A stretch of 64,000 nucleotides of DNA from Oasisia sp. SBJ-2009 (GCA_964017155.1 OZ024857.1:16289915-16353914); one strand, 5' to 3'. Shown: positions 13,784 through 54,899, counted from the stretch's first letter. Notes: generated by a model from the letters alone, not told the origin. Translations and numbers: made by a program.

Positions 13784-14632
13784 GATGCCTTAGTTTCTTG
13801 TAGGGCATCTTGTAGGGTTCTCTACAAGGATGCCTTAGTTTCTTGTAGGGCATCTTGTAGGGTTCTCTACAAGGATGCCTTAGTTTCTTGTAGGGCATCT
13901 TGTAGGGTTCTCTACAAGGATGCCTTAGTTTCTTGTAGGGCATCTTGTAGGGTTCTCTACAAGGATGCTTTAGTTTCTTCTAGGGCATCTTGTAGGGTTC
14001 TCTACAAGGATGCCTTAGTTTCTTCTAGGGCATCTTGTAGGGTTCTCTACAAGGATGCCTTAGTTTCTTCTAGGGCATCTTGTAGGGTTCTCTACAAGGA
14101 TGCCTTAGTTTCTTCTAGGGCATCTTGTAGGGTTCTCTACAAGGATGCCTTAGTTTCTTCTAGGGCATCTTGTAGGGTTCTCTACAAGGATGCCTTAGTT
14201 TCTTCTAGGGCATCTTGTAGGGTTCTCTACAAGGATGCTTTAGTTTCTTCTAGGGCATCTTGTAGGGTTCTCTACAAGGATGCTTTAGTTTCTTCTAGGG
14301 CATCTTGTAGGGTTCTCTACAAGGATGCTTTAGTTTCTTCTAGGGCATCTTGTAGGGTTCTCTACAAGGATGCTTTAGTTTCTTCTAGGGCATCTTGTAG
14401 GGTTCTCTACAACGATGCTTTAGTTTCTTCTAGGGCATCTTGTAGGGTTCTCTACAAGGATGCTTTAGTTTCTTCTAGGGCATCTTGTTGGGTTCTCTAC
14501 AAGGATGCTTTAGTTTCTTCTAGGGCATCTTGTAGGGTTCTCTACAAGGATGCTTTAGTTTCTTCTAGGGCATCTTGTTGGGTTCTCTACAAGGATGCTT
14601 TAGTTTCTTCTAGGGCATCTTGTAGGGTTCTT
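13784..14632 (+). repeat. 45-bp minisatellite, about 19 copies
   Basis: The unit reads DALVSCRASCRVLYK or DALVSSRASCRVLYK in one + frame, which gives a 306-residue open frame (13772-14692). I regard it as an artefact of a 45-bp period without stops. Each unit contains cttgtagggttctctacaag, a perfect 7-bp inverted repeat with a 6-base loop. The first four units carry ttcttgtag and the later ones ttcttctag, so one variant has spread along the array. Confidence 0.97.
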
Positions 14633-14840
14633 TGTGTTAGTTATGTACAGTTTTGTGTGAACATTATCATGTGGTTCATAGGTACTTGGTAATATCATTA
14701 TGGCCTATGTAGGTTTCACTAGAATTGTCTGGTTTTTGAACGCCCTAGCAGGGTTACCTGGTTCATACAGGCCACAGCAGGGTAATTTTGTTCATGCATG
14801 TCCTGTTTGATCATCTGGTTCACGTAGTTCCCATCATTGT

Positions 14841-15184
14841 CATCTGGTTCATGTAGGCCCCATTAGGGTCGTCTAGTTCATGTAGGCCCTAGCAGGGTCA
14901 TCTAGTTCATGTAGACCCTAGCAGGGTCATCTAGTTCATGTAGACCCTAGCAGGGTCATCTAGTTCATGTAGGCCCTAGCAGGGTCATCTAGTTCATGTA
15001 GACCCTAGCAGGGTCATCTAGTTCATGTAGACCCTAGCAGGGTCATCTAGTTCATGTAGACCCTAGCAGGGTCATCTAGTTCATGTAGACCCTAGCAGGG
15101 TCATCTAGTTCATGTAGACCCTAGCAGGGTCATCTAGTTCATGTAGGCCCTAGCAGGGTCATCTAGTTCATGTAGGCCCTAGCG
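14841..15184 (+). repeat. 29-bp minisatellite, about 12 copies
   Basis: The unit contains gaccctagcagggtc (6-bp inverted arms around AGC) followed by atctagttcatgta. Two alternating forms, aggccc and agaccc, occur. Degenerate copies extend upstream to about 14705, so the array has an old, diverged 5' edge and a homogeneous core. There are no unique spacers. Confidence 0.95.
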
Positions 15185-15868
15185 AGGTTGGAGGTTGTTT
15201 AGTTCAGGATGCTGTAGCTGTCCCCGTGGTGATTTGGTTGAGGATGTGTCTTGTGGTTTATTAAGTGGGGGAGAGAATGAATGTCTGAAGATGCTGAGTC
15301 CTAACATTTTCCCAGGCAGATGTCAGTCTTGTATGCTTTATGTACATGCCTTGGCTGTTGAGTGCCCAGCACATGCTGGCTGTCTGTCAACTGCAAGTTT
15401 GTGAGAGGTTGTATGTTAGATGTGTGACATTACTGTTGCACAAAGGACACGCATTTCCACTGTGTGACATTTAACTAAATTGTTTGTGTCAACCAAGTGT
15501 AGGCTACTTGACCCGTCCTCTACAGTCACATTGTCTTGTTGTCCACACAGTTGTGTCATGATAATTATCATTCACTGCAACTACATGAGAATTAATGAAA
15601 TAGTAATGACACCACTATGACTATGGACTCTTGAGCAGACACACATCAGTGATTCATTGACAGTGTCCAGTCTGATCAGTGACTCATTGGTCATAAGAGT
15701 GACCAGTGCTGACATGTCCATCACTTCTGATAACTCACCAGACCAGTGGTCAGTCCGGTCCAGAGTGGGATGAAGACCAGTGAACAAGTGGTCACTGTAG
15801 GTACTGATCTTGTTAGCCCACACACACTGCTTAGACAGGTCCAGGACCTGCACCAGGCAGGAGGAAAT
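15185..15868. other. Presumed intron, no gene seen
   Basis: Unique sequence with no exon or repeat recognised. Confidence 0.5.
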
Positions 15869-15964
15869 ACAATACAATACAATACAATACAATACAATAC
15901 AATACAATACAATACAATACAATACAATACAATACAATACAATACAATACAATACAATACAATA
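15869..15964. repeat. (AATAC)n pentanucleotide microsatellite
   Basis: About 19 perfect copies of aatac. Open frames through it in several frames (QYNTI / CIVLY) are artefacts. Confidence 0.98.
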
Positions 15965-44182
<28,218 letters not shown>

Positions 44183-46690
44183 GGTCAAGGTCATCTCTGT
44201 GGTGGTTGCAATGAGAACGACGGTATCCAGTGAGACGAGATGATTAGCTGAGACGAATCAACCGTACAACGATGTCGTGAATCTATTCATGGAGCAGAAG
44301 ACAGTAGATCTGATGGGAGCCGAGGGTTAGGGTGATTAAGGTCGCCGTGTGTTTGAGTGAGGGGTTGTGGTGGTTAAGTTACAGGCAGATCGAGACCCCA
44401 GTAAACGTGGGAATAAACCTGGGTGATTGAGTGAGCTGACAGCACAGGATCAGTGTAGTTGTGTCTGCAATATGTGGACAGACATGCGGACGTTAGGACG
44501 AGATGTAACCTGGGGTTAGGAGAGTTGACTTCTGTCCAGCTCACTGGGACTTACAATGCACTTGCACAGACATTTGTAATGCGGAAAACACAAGCACTTA
44601 CATCTTACTTTATCTGTAATGGGGGCGACATGGAAACATAGTTGTTCGAAGCCAAATCTTACGTATTCCAAAGCCAAACCTTACGTATTCCATTGATGTG
44701 GATTATTTTCTATGTGACATTTCAGAGTATTTGATAATGTGTTTTACCCATGTCGTGTCGTGACAAGCTCCGTCTTTCAGCAAACAGGCCAAAGGCTAGT
44801 CACGTGCATTTGTAGATATAGTGGCAGGTGTTTGTTGTAATTCCTGTTCGTTCATGCAGTGTGGGTACTACATTGCTGACAGTGGAATCTACGCACGGAC
44901 AGCAGAATGTCTACAGGGCAGTCATTGCTGCCATGTAACAGGATCGAGACACACAACACATCGATGTGATTATCAACTTTATCATGTCGCAATTTCAAAG
45001 GGAATGCCAAAGTGCTAATGTTAGTGCTACTCAAGTTGGGCACGTGCATGCGTGTGTGGATGTGTGCGTACATGTGTATGTTTGCATGAGAAGAATGAAA
45101 GGTACTTCCTGTGTTAAAAGATGGGAATTAACTGTATAAATGACGCGACAACCTGGTAAATTTATTTATGAATGGATGAGATTATTGATGAGTGAAAAAT
45201 CGGTATACTTGTTAATACTAGTGCCGTTACTTGGTAACCGCACTGCATATGCATATAATATATATATATATTAGTTGTAAAGTATATAAACGCAATACAA
45301 TTTGCAAACTCCTCCTGTAAATAATACGTCATGTTTGTAATTATAATATTATTCGTACGATTTATAGTGTACAGCATGTCTATCTAGACGGGCATTGAGG
45401 AACACAGCTTCGAATGTGCACACGCGTGAGCAGTCATGCGTGTCGTGTCGTTGTGTGCAATCAACCGTGTCGAGTATGTTCAGTCTAGAGTTGATGTTTC
45501 CATGTGTTACTGGGTGCATGTATTTGTGTTGTATTTATACGTGCGTGTGTTAACGCAGTGAGTTTGGGTCAGTGGGAGCGACATTTTATACCGCAGCGTG
45601 CTGCCCCCTATATAACCCACAGCGCTCATTCTCGCTGTTTTCGTGTGCTTGTCGAAGCAGTTATTTTTGTATAATATATTATGTTCCATGCTCTCACTTA
45701 TGGCGCCATCTAGTGACGTTTCCATTCAGTATTCAATCGATAGCTTTGTGTTTGTTAATTGACGATCGCTGCTTAGCATCCGAGTAGAGTCTTTATTCGC
45801 ATCAGTTGTGAAACATTTCAACGTGGTCTTTTATTTTAAAGAGCTAATGCACAAATTGTGTGTTGCAACATGGCGCATTTTGATTGTAAAGTTTAGACAG
45901 ATTTCTGGATGTTGCCAATGGTGTGAAGACTTGAAATTGAAAGCGTTTTCTATGCAGGCCAATGGTGATGTTATCAAACTGCAACGAACAAATGTGTTAA
46001 TATTTATAACGGTAATGCATCATTAGTAATACTGAAAAGAGAAAGTATTTTACAGCAGATGATGTCTAACATTGTTTATGAGTTGTTAATAAAGAAATGA
46101 ATCTTAAATGTCTTAACACGTCCAGTGTTGCATAAAATATGAACATCTACAGTGCCCTCCTTACTGGTCGAGACTTCACATCTGCATTTGTGCCACAGTA
46201 AAGAATTGAATTGTCATTGCATAATCATATTTAAAGCCAAATTGCTAAACATGTGGACCACTATTTCTTTATGAATGCCTTCACTAAAGTTAAATATATT
46301 TGGGTTGTAAAAAAAAATTCTGCCACACACGAAAACATGGCAAACACGAAACAGTATGGAATAATATCCAAAAACTAATAAATTTACACATTAATATTCA
46401 TGTGCCAGAGGCCAGCATAGGAACACATTTGAGCTGTGTCAAAATAGAATGTTTCGGACGATCCAACTTTTGTCGATGTCCAGCTGTTGTAGCTGGCTGC
46501 GACTGAGGACAGTGATGTAGCACGTGGTGGTATCAACCGTGCCTTAACAAACCCTTCTGGTGTGTCGGAGAGTAACTGTCGGATGTGTAGTTCTTGACAC
46601 CAAGTGACGTGACACTGTGTCACAACTGTCACATCTCACGTAGGTATTGTGAGATGTTCGCATGAAAAATAAAAAGCTTATAAGTCTTGT
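44183..46690 (+). other. ARHGAP39 3' UTR and candidate poly(A) sites
   Basis: There is no coding exon here. AATAAA hexamers lie at 44412-44417, 46088-46093 (ttaataaag, followed by a GT-containing stretch) and 46668-46673 (followed by a T/GT-rich stretch, cttgttcag...tttgtttgtgc). The second or third could end the transcript, giving a 3' UTR of about 1.9-2.5 kb. A 22-bp direct repeat (aagccaaaycttacgtattc) occurs twice near 44651-44695. CpG is visibly commoner than in the introns. The exact end cannot be told from sequence. Confidence 0.6.
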
Positions 46691-48024
46691 TCAGTCTCTG
46701 ATCTTTGTTTGTGCTTACGAATAGTTTTATATTATTCTGATAAATACCCATATAATTATATTAAAATATAATCCGTTTTAAAAGTATATTTATTATTTTA
46801 AAATACTGGTGTGAAATTAAAACTATAAATAAATTTGTGAAAATGTTCATGAAGTTGAAAGAAAAAAATGTTCAAAAAACTCTTATTTCACAATTAATAA
46901 CATGTTACATTATCGATGTGAGTAACACATTATTAGTTATGAAATAAGAATTATTTTTGAATATTAGAAATAAATTGTAAAGGAATTAAAATGGTGTTTC
47001 TGATTTAGGTTTGTTTTTTGGCTTATTTTTTAATGGGGAACATCTTTAATACTTTTCCATAGGTTTTAGTCCTATACGATTCAGATTTTTCATCATGAAA
47101 AGAAGACCATTAAAATTTGCCGAAATGGGCAGATAGTAAGTTTTCCATAAGTGACAACGTGTTTTCACACGTGTATTTTTGTCAAATCGTACAATTTTAT
47201 TTTGTTATCAACAACGTGACAAAAGCCTCCCCTGTCTACAGTCGGCCAACTACCAGAGCGGTGTGTCTAACGAGCACGGCTTGTAAAATATGTAAATTTT
47301 CTGGTTGACAACTTAATTATAGGGTGCAAAAGTACCTGTGAATTGGTAGCATACACTAATAATCCCCCCACTACTAAGCCTTACTCGATTTGAATTGAAG
47401 ATTAATAAACATTAATAATCTGTTCCCCGTTTTGTATTGCGTGTGACGATATTTATCATGGTGATATGTCTTTCTTTGTCAGAAACTTCCCAGTACAATC
47501 GTTTCATCCAAAAACAGTCGGGCAAATTCTTTGGCAACAATTTACGCAAAACTATCCGGTAGGTGGCGGAACCATAATAGTTTAGCGTCACATTTCTCCC
47601 AACCGAGGGTGGTGGAATTTTGCTACCTGGCTGTACGTACAGATTCATGTTCACACCAGATGTCAAGCTCGTCAAAAGTACTCTCAACCTAACCCTAAAT
47701 CTAATCTTAAGCACAACCCTAAATCATCTAAACCCTTTTCCTCACCAAAAGAACAACGATAAAGTTTTAAAAAGGTAAGTGAAGGGGTAGCAAACGGCCA
47801 TCACCCCCAACGGAGATTTGTGCCTGTGGCATTCTTTTATCTACGTTTTAAGCGACGATATTGGGGAACGTTTTCACAAAGCCTTTGCCAAAAAGTTAAA
47901 TCTTGGAAAAAAGCAAGGATTGATGTCGACAAAGCGTCATTTTTGATAGTATTAGGAATGTTATAGTAGAGTTATTCTACAGTGAACTGACCTGTTAATT
48001 GAACGTTGTAGAGAGTATACAGAC

Positions 48025-48028
<4 letters not shown>
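46691..48028. other. Intergenic, no gene seen
   Basis: Very AT-rich at 46700-47000, then CpG-richer DNA with a short telomere-like stretch (aacctaaccctaaatctaa) near 47686. A minus-strand frame at 47412-47714 is unrecognised. Confidence 0.5.

Positions 48029-48090
<62 letters not shown>
48029..48090. repeat. (AT)n microsatellite
   Basis: About 31 perfect AT dinucleotides. Confidence 0.98.
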
Positions 48091-48092
<2 letters not shown>

Positions 48093-48620
48093 TCACTATA
48101 AATCAAAATTAACACTTCTCTGCAGAGCTTACTGCTTCCTGGTGACGTGAAGTCGGTATCTGTCGGCTTCCAGTTTTCTGTCATTAACTCCGCAGTCCTA
48201 TAATAATTATATGCACAGACACGCCAACCAAATTGGCCGGCAGGCGTGTAGACCTAGGTCGCCATATGGTTTCAGTAAAGGTAATTTGAGAGAGAATTGT
48301 TATGTCGGATTGGGTTACCGCATATATCACTTTTCCTAGGTTCAAAATGTGATTACGCGTACGCTTGCATAGCAAATATAAGTCTATGAGACAGTCAGGG
48401 CTGTTGTTTTGTTGCATTTGTGGATACGCAACGGCAACAACAAATTACTAGTACACCGTTATATTTTTTACAGACAATAACCCTTAAAAGGTTTATATGA
48501 ATTTCATTATTACATTACAATTCATGTTCATAACACATCCAACATATTACTTAAGATGTATTAGCAAGCAAGAACACGCGCGCGAATAGCATACATAAAC
48601 GTACATATACGGATATATAC

Positions 48621-48621
<1 letters not shown>

Positions 48622-48697
<76 letters not shown>
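48622..48697. repeat. (AT)n microsatellite
   Basis: About 37 AT dinucleotides, flanked by atacagatat on both sides. Confidence 0.98.
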
Positions 48698-48703
<6 letters not shown>

Positions 48704-48729
48704 CAGATATGCAACACATCACACGCGTA

Positions 48730-49110
48730 CGTACGCACAGCCTGTCGTCAGCGGTGACATCTGTCATCTTTTCTTCGTCTTTTCTTTTCCTTCCTCTCCT
48801 CACGTTTCTCTCACTGCTTTCGCTATCACCAGTCTCCAACTTCTATCTATTGCTGTAGTTCTCCATTCGCCTTCACTTTTTCCACATCTCTTTTAACGCA
48901 GTCCTCCAATCACATTCTCATTCTTCCTCGCCTCCCTTCCCCCCCACTTTCTGAGCATCTGCTCTCTTTGTCAAATTTTCGTCTCCCATTCTTTCCACAT
49001 GACCGGCCCATTTCAACCTACTCCTCACCAGTTTCTTCTTAAAACTGTTCTTCATTCCAACCTCCACCCTCAGTTCGTTCACCCTCTTATCCGCTCTCGT
49101 CACTCCTACG
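48730..49110 (-). mobile_element. Non-LTR retrotransposon RT C-terminal remnant
   Basis: The minus strand reads RRIVGVTRADKRVNELRVEV, KKLVRSRLKWAGHVERMGDE and LTKRADAQKV, and further on WEDCVKRDVEKV and, after a frame break, [13 protein letters not shown]. This is the conserved end of an endonuclease/RT LINE of a different lineage from the intronic copies. It is trapped between two (AT)n tracts and is frameshifted. Confidence 0.8.
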
Positions 49111-49299
49111 ATTCTTCTTATATATAATAGGTGTGTATGTGCATGTGTGCGTGCGTACATGTGTGCGTTCTCGTGTCAAGATAGATAGACGTGCGTGCGT
49201 GCGTGATACATGACTGAATCACTTTGTTACATAAATAAACATTCCATATACAAGTGTATGTGCGCGTTACGCACAAGGCTCTTTTTGTATAATATATAA

Positions 49300-49372
<73 letters not shown>

Positions 49373-49402
49373 TATTTATATATATATATATATATATATA
49401 AT
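49300..49402. repeat. (AC)n then (AT)n microsatellite
   Basis: Short acacacac followed by a long at-run with a single atatatttatat break. Confidence 0.97.
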
Positions 49403-50096
49403 ACAAAAAAATACGCATGCACACACACCCACACACACATACACACACCGCAAGGGTATTATGTGTACACGTGAATTCACATAGAGCCCACACACACGAA
49501 CCGACGCATTCAGCGCCCCGCCCCGCCCCACCCTGACGCCCACCCCATCCCGCCCAGTCACCCGACCATACGACATGCCGTGATTAATAAATACAATTGA
49601 CAAAGCAATTGAAAAGCAATGCTTAACCACACCCTAACTAGTGTGTAAATATAATTCACGTTAGTCATTTCTTGTTGATCCGGTCTTCGATAATCTGGTT
49701 GATCCTGATACCAGTTAATTGCTCCGTTAATCCTTATTCACGATTCCAGTTCTGCACGCTGTTTTAGGGTACCGGGCTGTATAATACTTATGCATGTGTT
49801 GTGTTGTTAACCGCGGTCAGTGTTGCAAAGTTGACCACTAGCTTCCAACAGTGAAATTATTGCTAGTAACAGTTTACATATTGTTTTATTCTTGCTCAGT
49901 GACACACTTATACCTACCGAGTTAATTAATGAGCGTTGCCAGTGTATCTCTCATCTGTCCGTTTCTGTTGTCTAACATAAACCTTAGAGAGCCGCACTGT
50001 GCGGATGAACGAGACATGTCTGTATAACATGTCTGTATAACATATCTGAATGTCAGTTTGTGTAACTATTGTTATATTATTGATTGTCACGCCTGT
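49403..50096. other. Intergenic, no gene seen
   Basis: CA-rich and C-rich (ccccgccccgcccc near 49516) then unique sequence. Nothing recognised. Confidence 0.5.
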
Positions 50097-50362
50097 CCAC
50101 ACCCAGATAACATGCAAGCGTTACATTACCGTTTGCATTTGGCTAGAACCGTTTGAATTTGGTTACGGTTAAATCTCTAACGTTCCCGAAACGTTAGTTT
50201 TCGGTTGTTTTGGTTTCGATTGGTTTGGTTAGAACTGAAACGTTAGATTAACGTTAAATAAACGAGCAAAATAACGCCAAAAAAACGTTCGGATGTAAAC
50301 GTTAAACAAACGTTTCTGCAAACGTTAAATTAACGTTAGATTAACGTTTGCATGCTGTGTGG
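50097..50362. mobile_element. AACGTT-rich MITE-like element
   Basis: The left end ccacac...catgcaagcgtta and the right end (reverse complement ccacacagcatgcaaacgtta) are imperfect inverted repeats. Between them AACGTT occurs about ten times in under 200 bases, as do gtttgcatt and ggtttggtt variants. There is no coding capacity. It fits a non-autonomous DNA element with subterminal motif arrays; superfamily unknown. Confidence 0.6.
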
Positions 50363-51911
50363 GCATAGAGTGGGTGTAGGCCGAAGTACGATACCACACT
50401 CAACACTAAATCATGCTATAGATCACATGTCGTGTCCTATTTACATAGTGATATATATAAAATAAACAAAAACAAAAACAACGGTCGTTAATAAGTATAA
50501 TACTGGCGTTATAACGATTTTGTATGTCATGTGAACAGTGTCGTTATGTCTTTCGGTAGTAAATACACAATGACTGGATATTCCAATTAATTCTGACAAG
50601 TTAATATTGATTAATATAGTTTTTTATGACACGATGACAACATGTATTGCGTAGACATGCTGTAAGAATATTACCCGTTTATGGTGCGCGTTTGAATCAC
50701 ACATTAGTTGAGATCACCATAGTTAGGTATAAGCCTATACAAAACCGAAGTTATCAGCATGTAATTTGTCTTTAAGTACTTTGTAAAGTTTTCAAGTATA
50801 CAATAGCTCACGTAAACTATTATGGGTAGTTTATTGAGAAGATAATCATCATAATATGACATTATAACTACAATGTGTCTGCGCACATTATACCCGCTTC
50901 CTGTGTAGATGACACACCGTTGGTAGACTGGTGACACACCGTTGGTAGACTGGTGACACACCGTTGGTAGAGTGACCGGGCCGACGAGTCAATCAATGCA
51001 TTGAATGACACGAATCAATAGCGTCTCAGGTATTTACGGCGTCGCTCAATATAGATATGTTGCGATTGCTTTGCACGAGTGACTCGTACAGGTCAAAGGT
51101 TACAGATCGGCGACACGTTTCCAAACAACATCGGTGTTGAAGAGACCCAGTGCTGAATGACTGAATACAGTTCATGCTTGCACACGGGTAGTGTTACAAC
51201 ATGTTACTTCTACTTGACCTACGTTCGTGGCTAAGCTTACCAAGCCACACAGGGCCTGCTGTTCCGTTTTGTGTAAAAGTACAGTTCTCTCTCGTGCGAT
51301 TAACAAAAGAAACGAGTTCCCAAGAGAATGGTACCAATCCGTGATCACCCGCCTCATGCACTCTAAGATTTCTGAAATTTGCGGAATAAATCCGAAAGAG
51401 TACCTGTTGAAAGCAAACAGACGCACCGGTGAGCAGCTCTTATATGTAAGACTGATCTGGACAAGATAACATAATGGTCCGGTCTCAGCATGTCCAGCAA
51501 CATACAGCAGACGTCATATCAGACTAGTGCAGCCTCCGTGTGGACATGACGAAGTGACGTAATTAACGTAAGTTTGACGTGAGAGTAACCTATTACGTAG
51601 GCACAGTCGTGTGATCTTTGTTCTCTGTTTGGACTCAAATGATCGTGTATGTCACACCCACGTAAACATCGCCTATAGCGGTTAACTACATGGCTGGATA
51701 ACAGTTGACCGGCATGTTCCATTTCACAAAGGTTATTATTTTATGAAGAATTGACTATAATAATGTATTAATAACTACACCCACAGTGAACAAAAACACA
51801 ACAAAAGCCCGCTTTATCGCCTTTCTCTAAAGTGTCTCATGCGCTCAAGCGCTCAGTGCCAGCAATATACATCACCCACGTGATTGTGTGTATTTAGGGA
51901 ACGGATCAAAA
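50363..51911. other. Intergenic; small 22-bp triplication
   Basis: Three direct copies of gacacaccgttggtagactg lie at 50909-50972. An 80-residue + frame at 51227-51469 overlaps an antisense frame; neither is recognised. No promoter or exon evident. Confidence 0.5.
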
Positions 51912-53232
51912 CAAGTGTCAGCATCCAGTCCACTCTACTCTACATCACTTAGAATAAGAATGGTTGACATCCATCCCACTCTATTCTACATGGCTAAGAA
52001 AGGGAATTGTCGACATCCAGCCCATTCTACTCTACATGGTTAAGAATAAGAATAGTCGACATCCAGCCCACTCTATTCTACATGGTTAAGAAGAAGTATG
52101 GTCGATATCCAGTCCACTCGACTCTACATGGTTCACAAGAAGAAGTGTCGACATTGGTTAAGAAGAAGAAGTGTCGACATCCAGTCCACTCTACTCTACA
52201 TGGTTCACAAGAAGAAGTGTTGACATCCAGTCCACTCTACTCTACATGGTTCACAAGAAGAAGTGTTGACATCCAGTCCACTCGACTCTTAGTCTACATG
52301 GTTCACAAGAAGAGGTGTCGACATTGGTTAAGAAGAAGAAGTGTCGACATCCAGTCCACTCTACTCTACATGGTTCACAAGAAGAAGTGTCGACATCCAG
52401 TCCACTCTACTCTACATGGTTCACAAGAAGAAGTGTCGACATCCAGTCCACTCTACTCTACATGGTTCAAAAGAAGAAGTGTTGACATCCAGTCCACTCT
52501 ACTCTACATGGTTCACAAGAAGAAGTGTCGACATCCAGTCCACTCTACTCTACATGGTTCACAAGAAGAAGTGTCGACATCCAGTCCACTCTACTCTACA
52601 TGGTTCACAAGAAGAAGTGTCGACATCCAGTCCACTCTACTGTACATGGTTCAAAAGAAGAAGTGTTGACATCCAGTCCACTCTACTCTACATGGTTCAC
52701 AAGAAGAAATGTTGACATCCAGTCCACTCTACTCTACATGGTTCAGAAGAAGAAGTGTCGACATCCAGTCCACTCTACTCTACATGGTTCAGAAGAAGAA
52801 GTGTCGACATAGAGTCCACTCTACTCTACATGATTCAAAAGGAGAAGTGTTGACATCCAGTCCACTCTACTCTACATGGTTCACAAGAAGAAGTGTCAGC
52901 ATCCAGTCCACTCTACTCTACATGGTTCAGAAGAAGAAGTGTCGACATAGAGTCCACTCTACTCTACATGATTCAAAAGGAGAAGTGTTGACATCCAGTC
53001 CACTCTACATGGTTCACAAGAAGAAGTGTCGACATCCAGTCCACTCTACTCTACATGGTTCACAAGAAGAAGTGTATACATCCAGTCAACTCTACTGTAC
53101 ATGGTTCACAAGAAGAAGTGTTGACATCCAGTCCACTCTACTCTACATGGTTCAAATGAAGAAGTGTTGACATCCAGTCCACTCTATTCTATATGGGTCA
53201 CAAGAAGAAGTGTCGACATCCAGTCCACTCTA

Positions 53233-53566
53233 AAAAAAGTAAAGGCAGTTCTTATATAGCGCAATATCCAATCCTCAGGACCGTTCAAAGCGCTTTACAC
53301 TTTACTTCCCTGACAGACCTGTTCACTCAGACACCATCTCGGCTTCTCTGGGAAGCATCCAGCCATATGCTACAATTAATGCGCGAAGGCTGCTCGTACA
53401 CATATCCACCACTGTCTATAGCCAGGTACTCATTTAATTCAGCTGAGTGAACTGGAGCAATGTAGAGTGAAAAAACTTGCCCAAGGTTTTAACGCCGCAG
53501 CCAGGATTCGAACCCGGGTTCTCGTAGTCGAGAGTCCGAAGCTCTACCCCTGAGCCACTGCGCTCC
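53233..53566 (-). mobile_element. tRNA-derived SINE, HOR copy 1
   Basis: The minus-strand head has box A (+ strand gctctacccctgagcca, 53541-53557) and box B (+ strand ggattcgaacc, 53504-53514) 43 bases apart. The body has CTTGCCCAAGG on the + strand, and the tail GCGCTATATAAGAACTGCC ends in a T-run on its own strand (+ strand aaaaaaag). The 8-bp direct repeat ccactcta flanks it (53225-53232 and 53565-53572), made of satellite sequence, so the SINE landed in a satellite unit. Confidence 0.92.
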
Positions 53567-54899
53567 ACTCTACTCTACATGGTTCACAAGAAGAAGTGTA
53601 TACATCCAGTCTACTCTACTGTACATGGTTCACAAGAAGAAGTGTTGACATCCAGTCCACTCTACTGTACATGGTTCACAAGAAGAAGTGTATACATCCA
53701 GTCTACTCTACTGTACATGGTTCACAAGAAGAAGTGTAGACATCCATTCCACTCTACTCTACATGGTTCACAAGAAGAAGTGTCGACATCCAGTCCACTC
53801 TACTCTACATGGTTCACAAGAAGAAGTGTTGACATCCAGTCCACTCTACTGTACATGGTTCACAAGAAGAAGTGTTGACATCCAGTCCACTCTACTCTAC
53901 ATGGTTCACAAGAAGAATTGTCGACATCATCCAGTCCACTCTACTCGACATGGTTCACAAGAAGAAGTGTCGACATCCAGTCCACTCTACTCTACATGGT
54001 TCAGAAGAAGAAGTGTCGACATAGAGTCCACTCTACTCTACATGATTCAAAAGGAGAAGTGTTGACATCCAGTCCACTCTACATGGTTCACAAGAAGAAG
54101 TGTCGACATCCAGTCCACTCTACTCTACATGGTTCACAAGAAGAAGTGTATACATCCAGTCAACTCTACTGTACATGGTTCACAAGAAGAAGTGTCGACA
54201 TCCAGTCCACTCTACTCTACATGGTTCAAAGGAAGAAGTGTCGACATCCAGTCCACTCTACTCTACATGGTTCAAAAGAAGAAGTGTCGACATCCAGTCC
54301 ACTCTACTGTACATGGTTCAAAAGAAGAAGTGTTGACATCCAGTCCACTCTACTCTACATGGTTCACAAGAAGAAATGTTGACATCCAGTCCACTCTACT
54401 CTACATGGTTCAGAAGAAGAAGTGTCGACATCCAGTCCACTCTACTCTACATGGTTCAGAAGAAGAAGTGTCGACATAGAGTCCACTCTACTCTACATGA
54501 TTCAAAAGGAGAAGTGTTGACATCCAGTCCACTCTACTCTACATGGTTCACAAGAAGAAGTGTCAGCATCCAGTCCACTCTACTCTACATGGTTCAGAAG
54601 AAGAAGTGTCGACATAGAGTCCACTCTACTCTACATGATTCAAAAGGAGAAGTGTTGACATCCAGTCCACTCTACATGGTTCACAAGAAGAAGTGTCGAC
54701 ATCCAGTCCACTCTACTCTACATGGTTCACAAGAAGAAGTGTATACATCCAGTCAACTCTACTGTACATGGTTCACAAGAAGAAGTGTTGACATCCAGTC
54801 CACTCTACTCTACATGGTTCAAATGAAGAAGTGTTGACATCCAGTCCACTCTATTCTATATGGGTCACAAGAAGAAGTGTCGACATCCAGTCCACTCTA

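Noticed and set aside
13772..14692. 306-residue open frame DALVSCRASCRVLYK repeats
   Set aside because: It is a 45-bp tandem repeat without stops; no start context, splice context or homologue.
14841..15184. 29-bp regular repeats resembling a CRISPR array
   Set aside because: No unique spacers, eukaryotic context, no cas genes.
47686..47732. Telomere-like cctaaccctaaatc stretch
   Set aside because: Too short and degenerate for an interstitial telomere.
51227..51469. 80-residue + frame MAKLTKPHRACC...
   Set aside because: Overlaps an antisense frame of equal length; no homologue recognised.
53495..53566. tRNA gene on the minus strand
   Set aside because: Box A/B are good but acceptor and anticodon stems do not pair; it is the head of a SINE.
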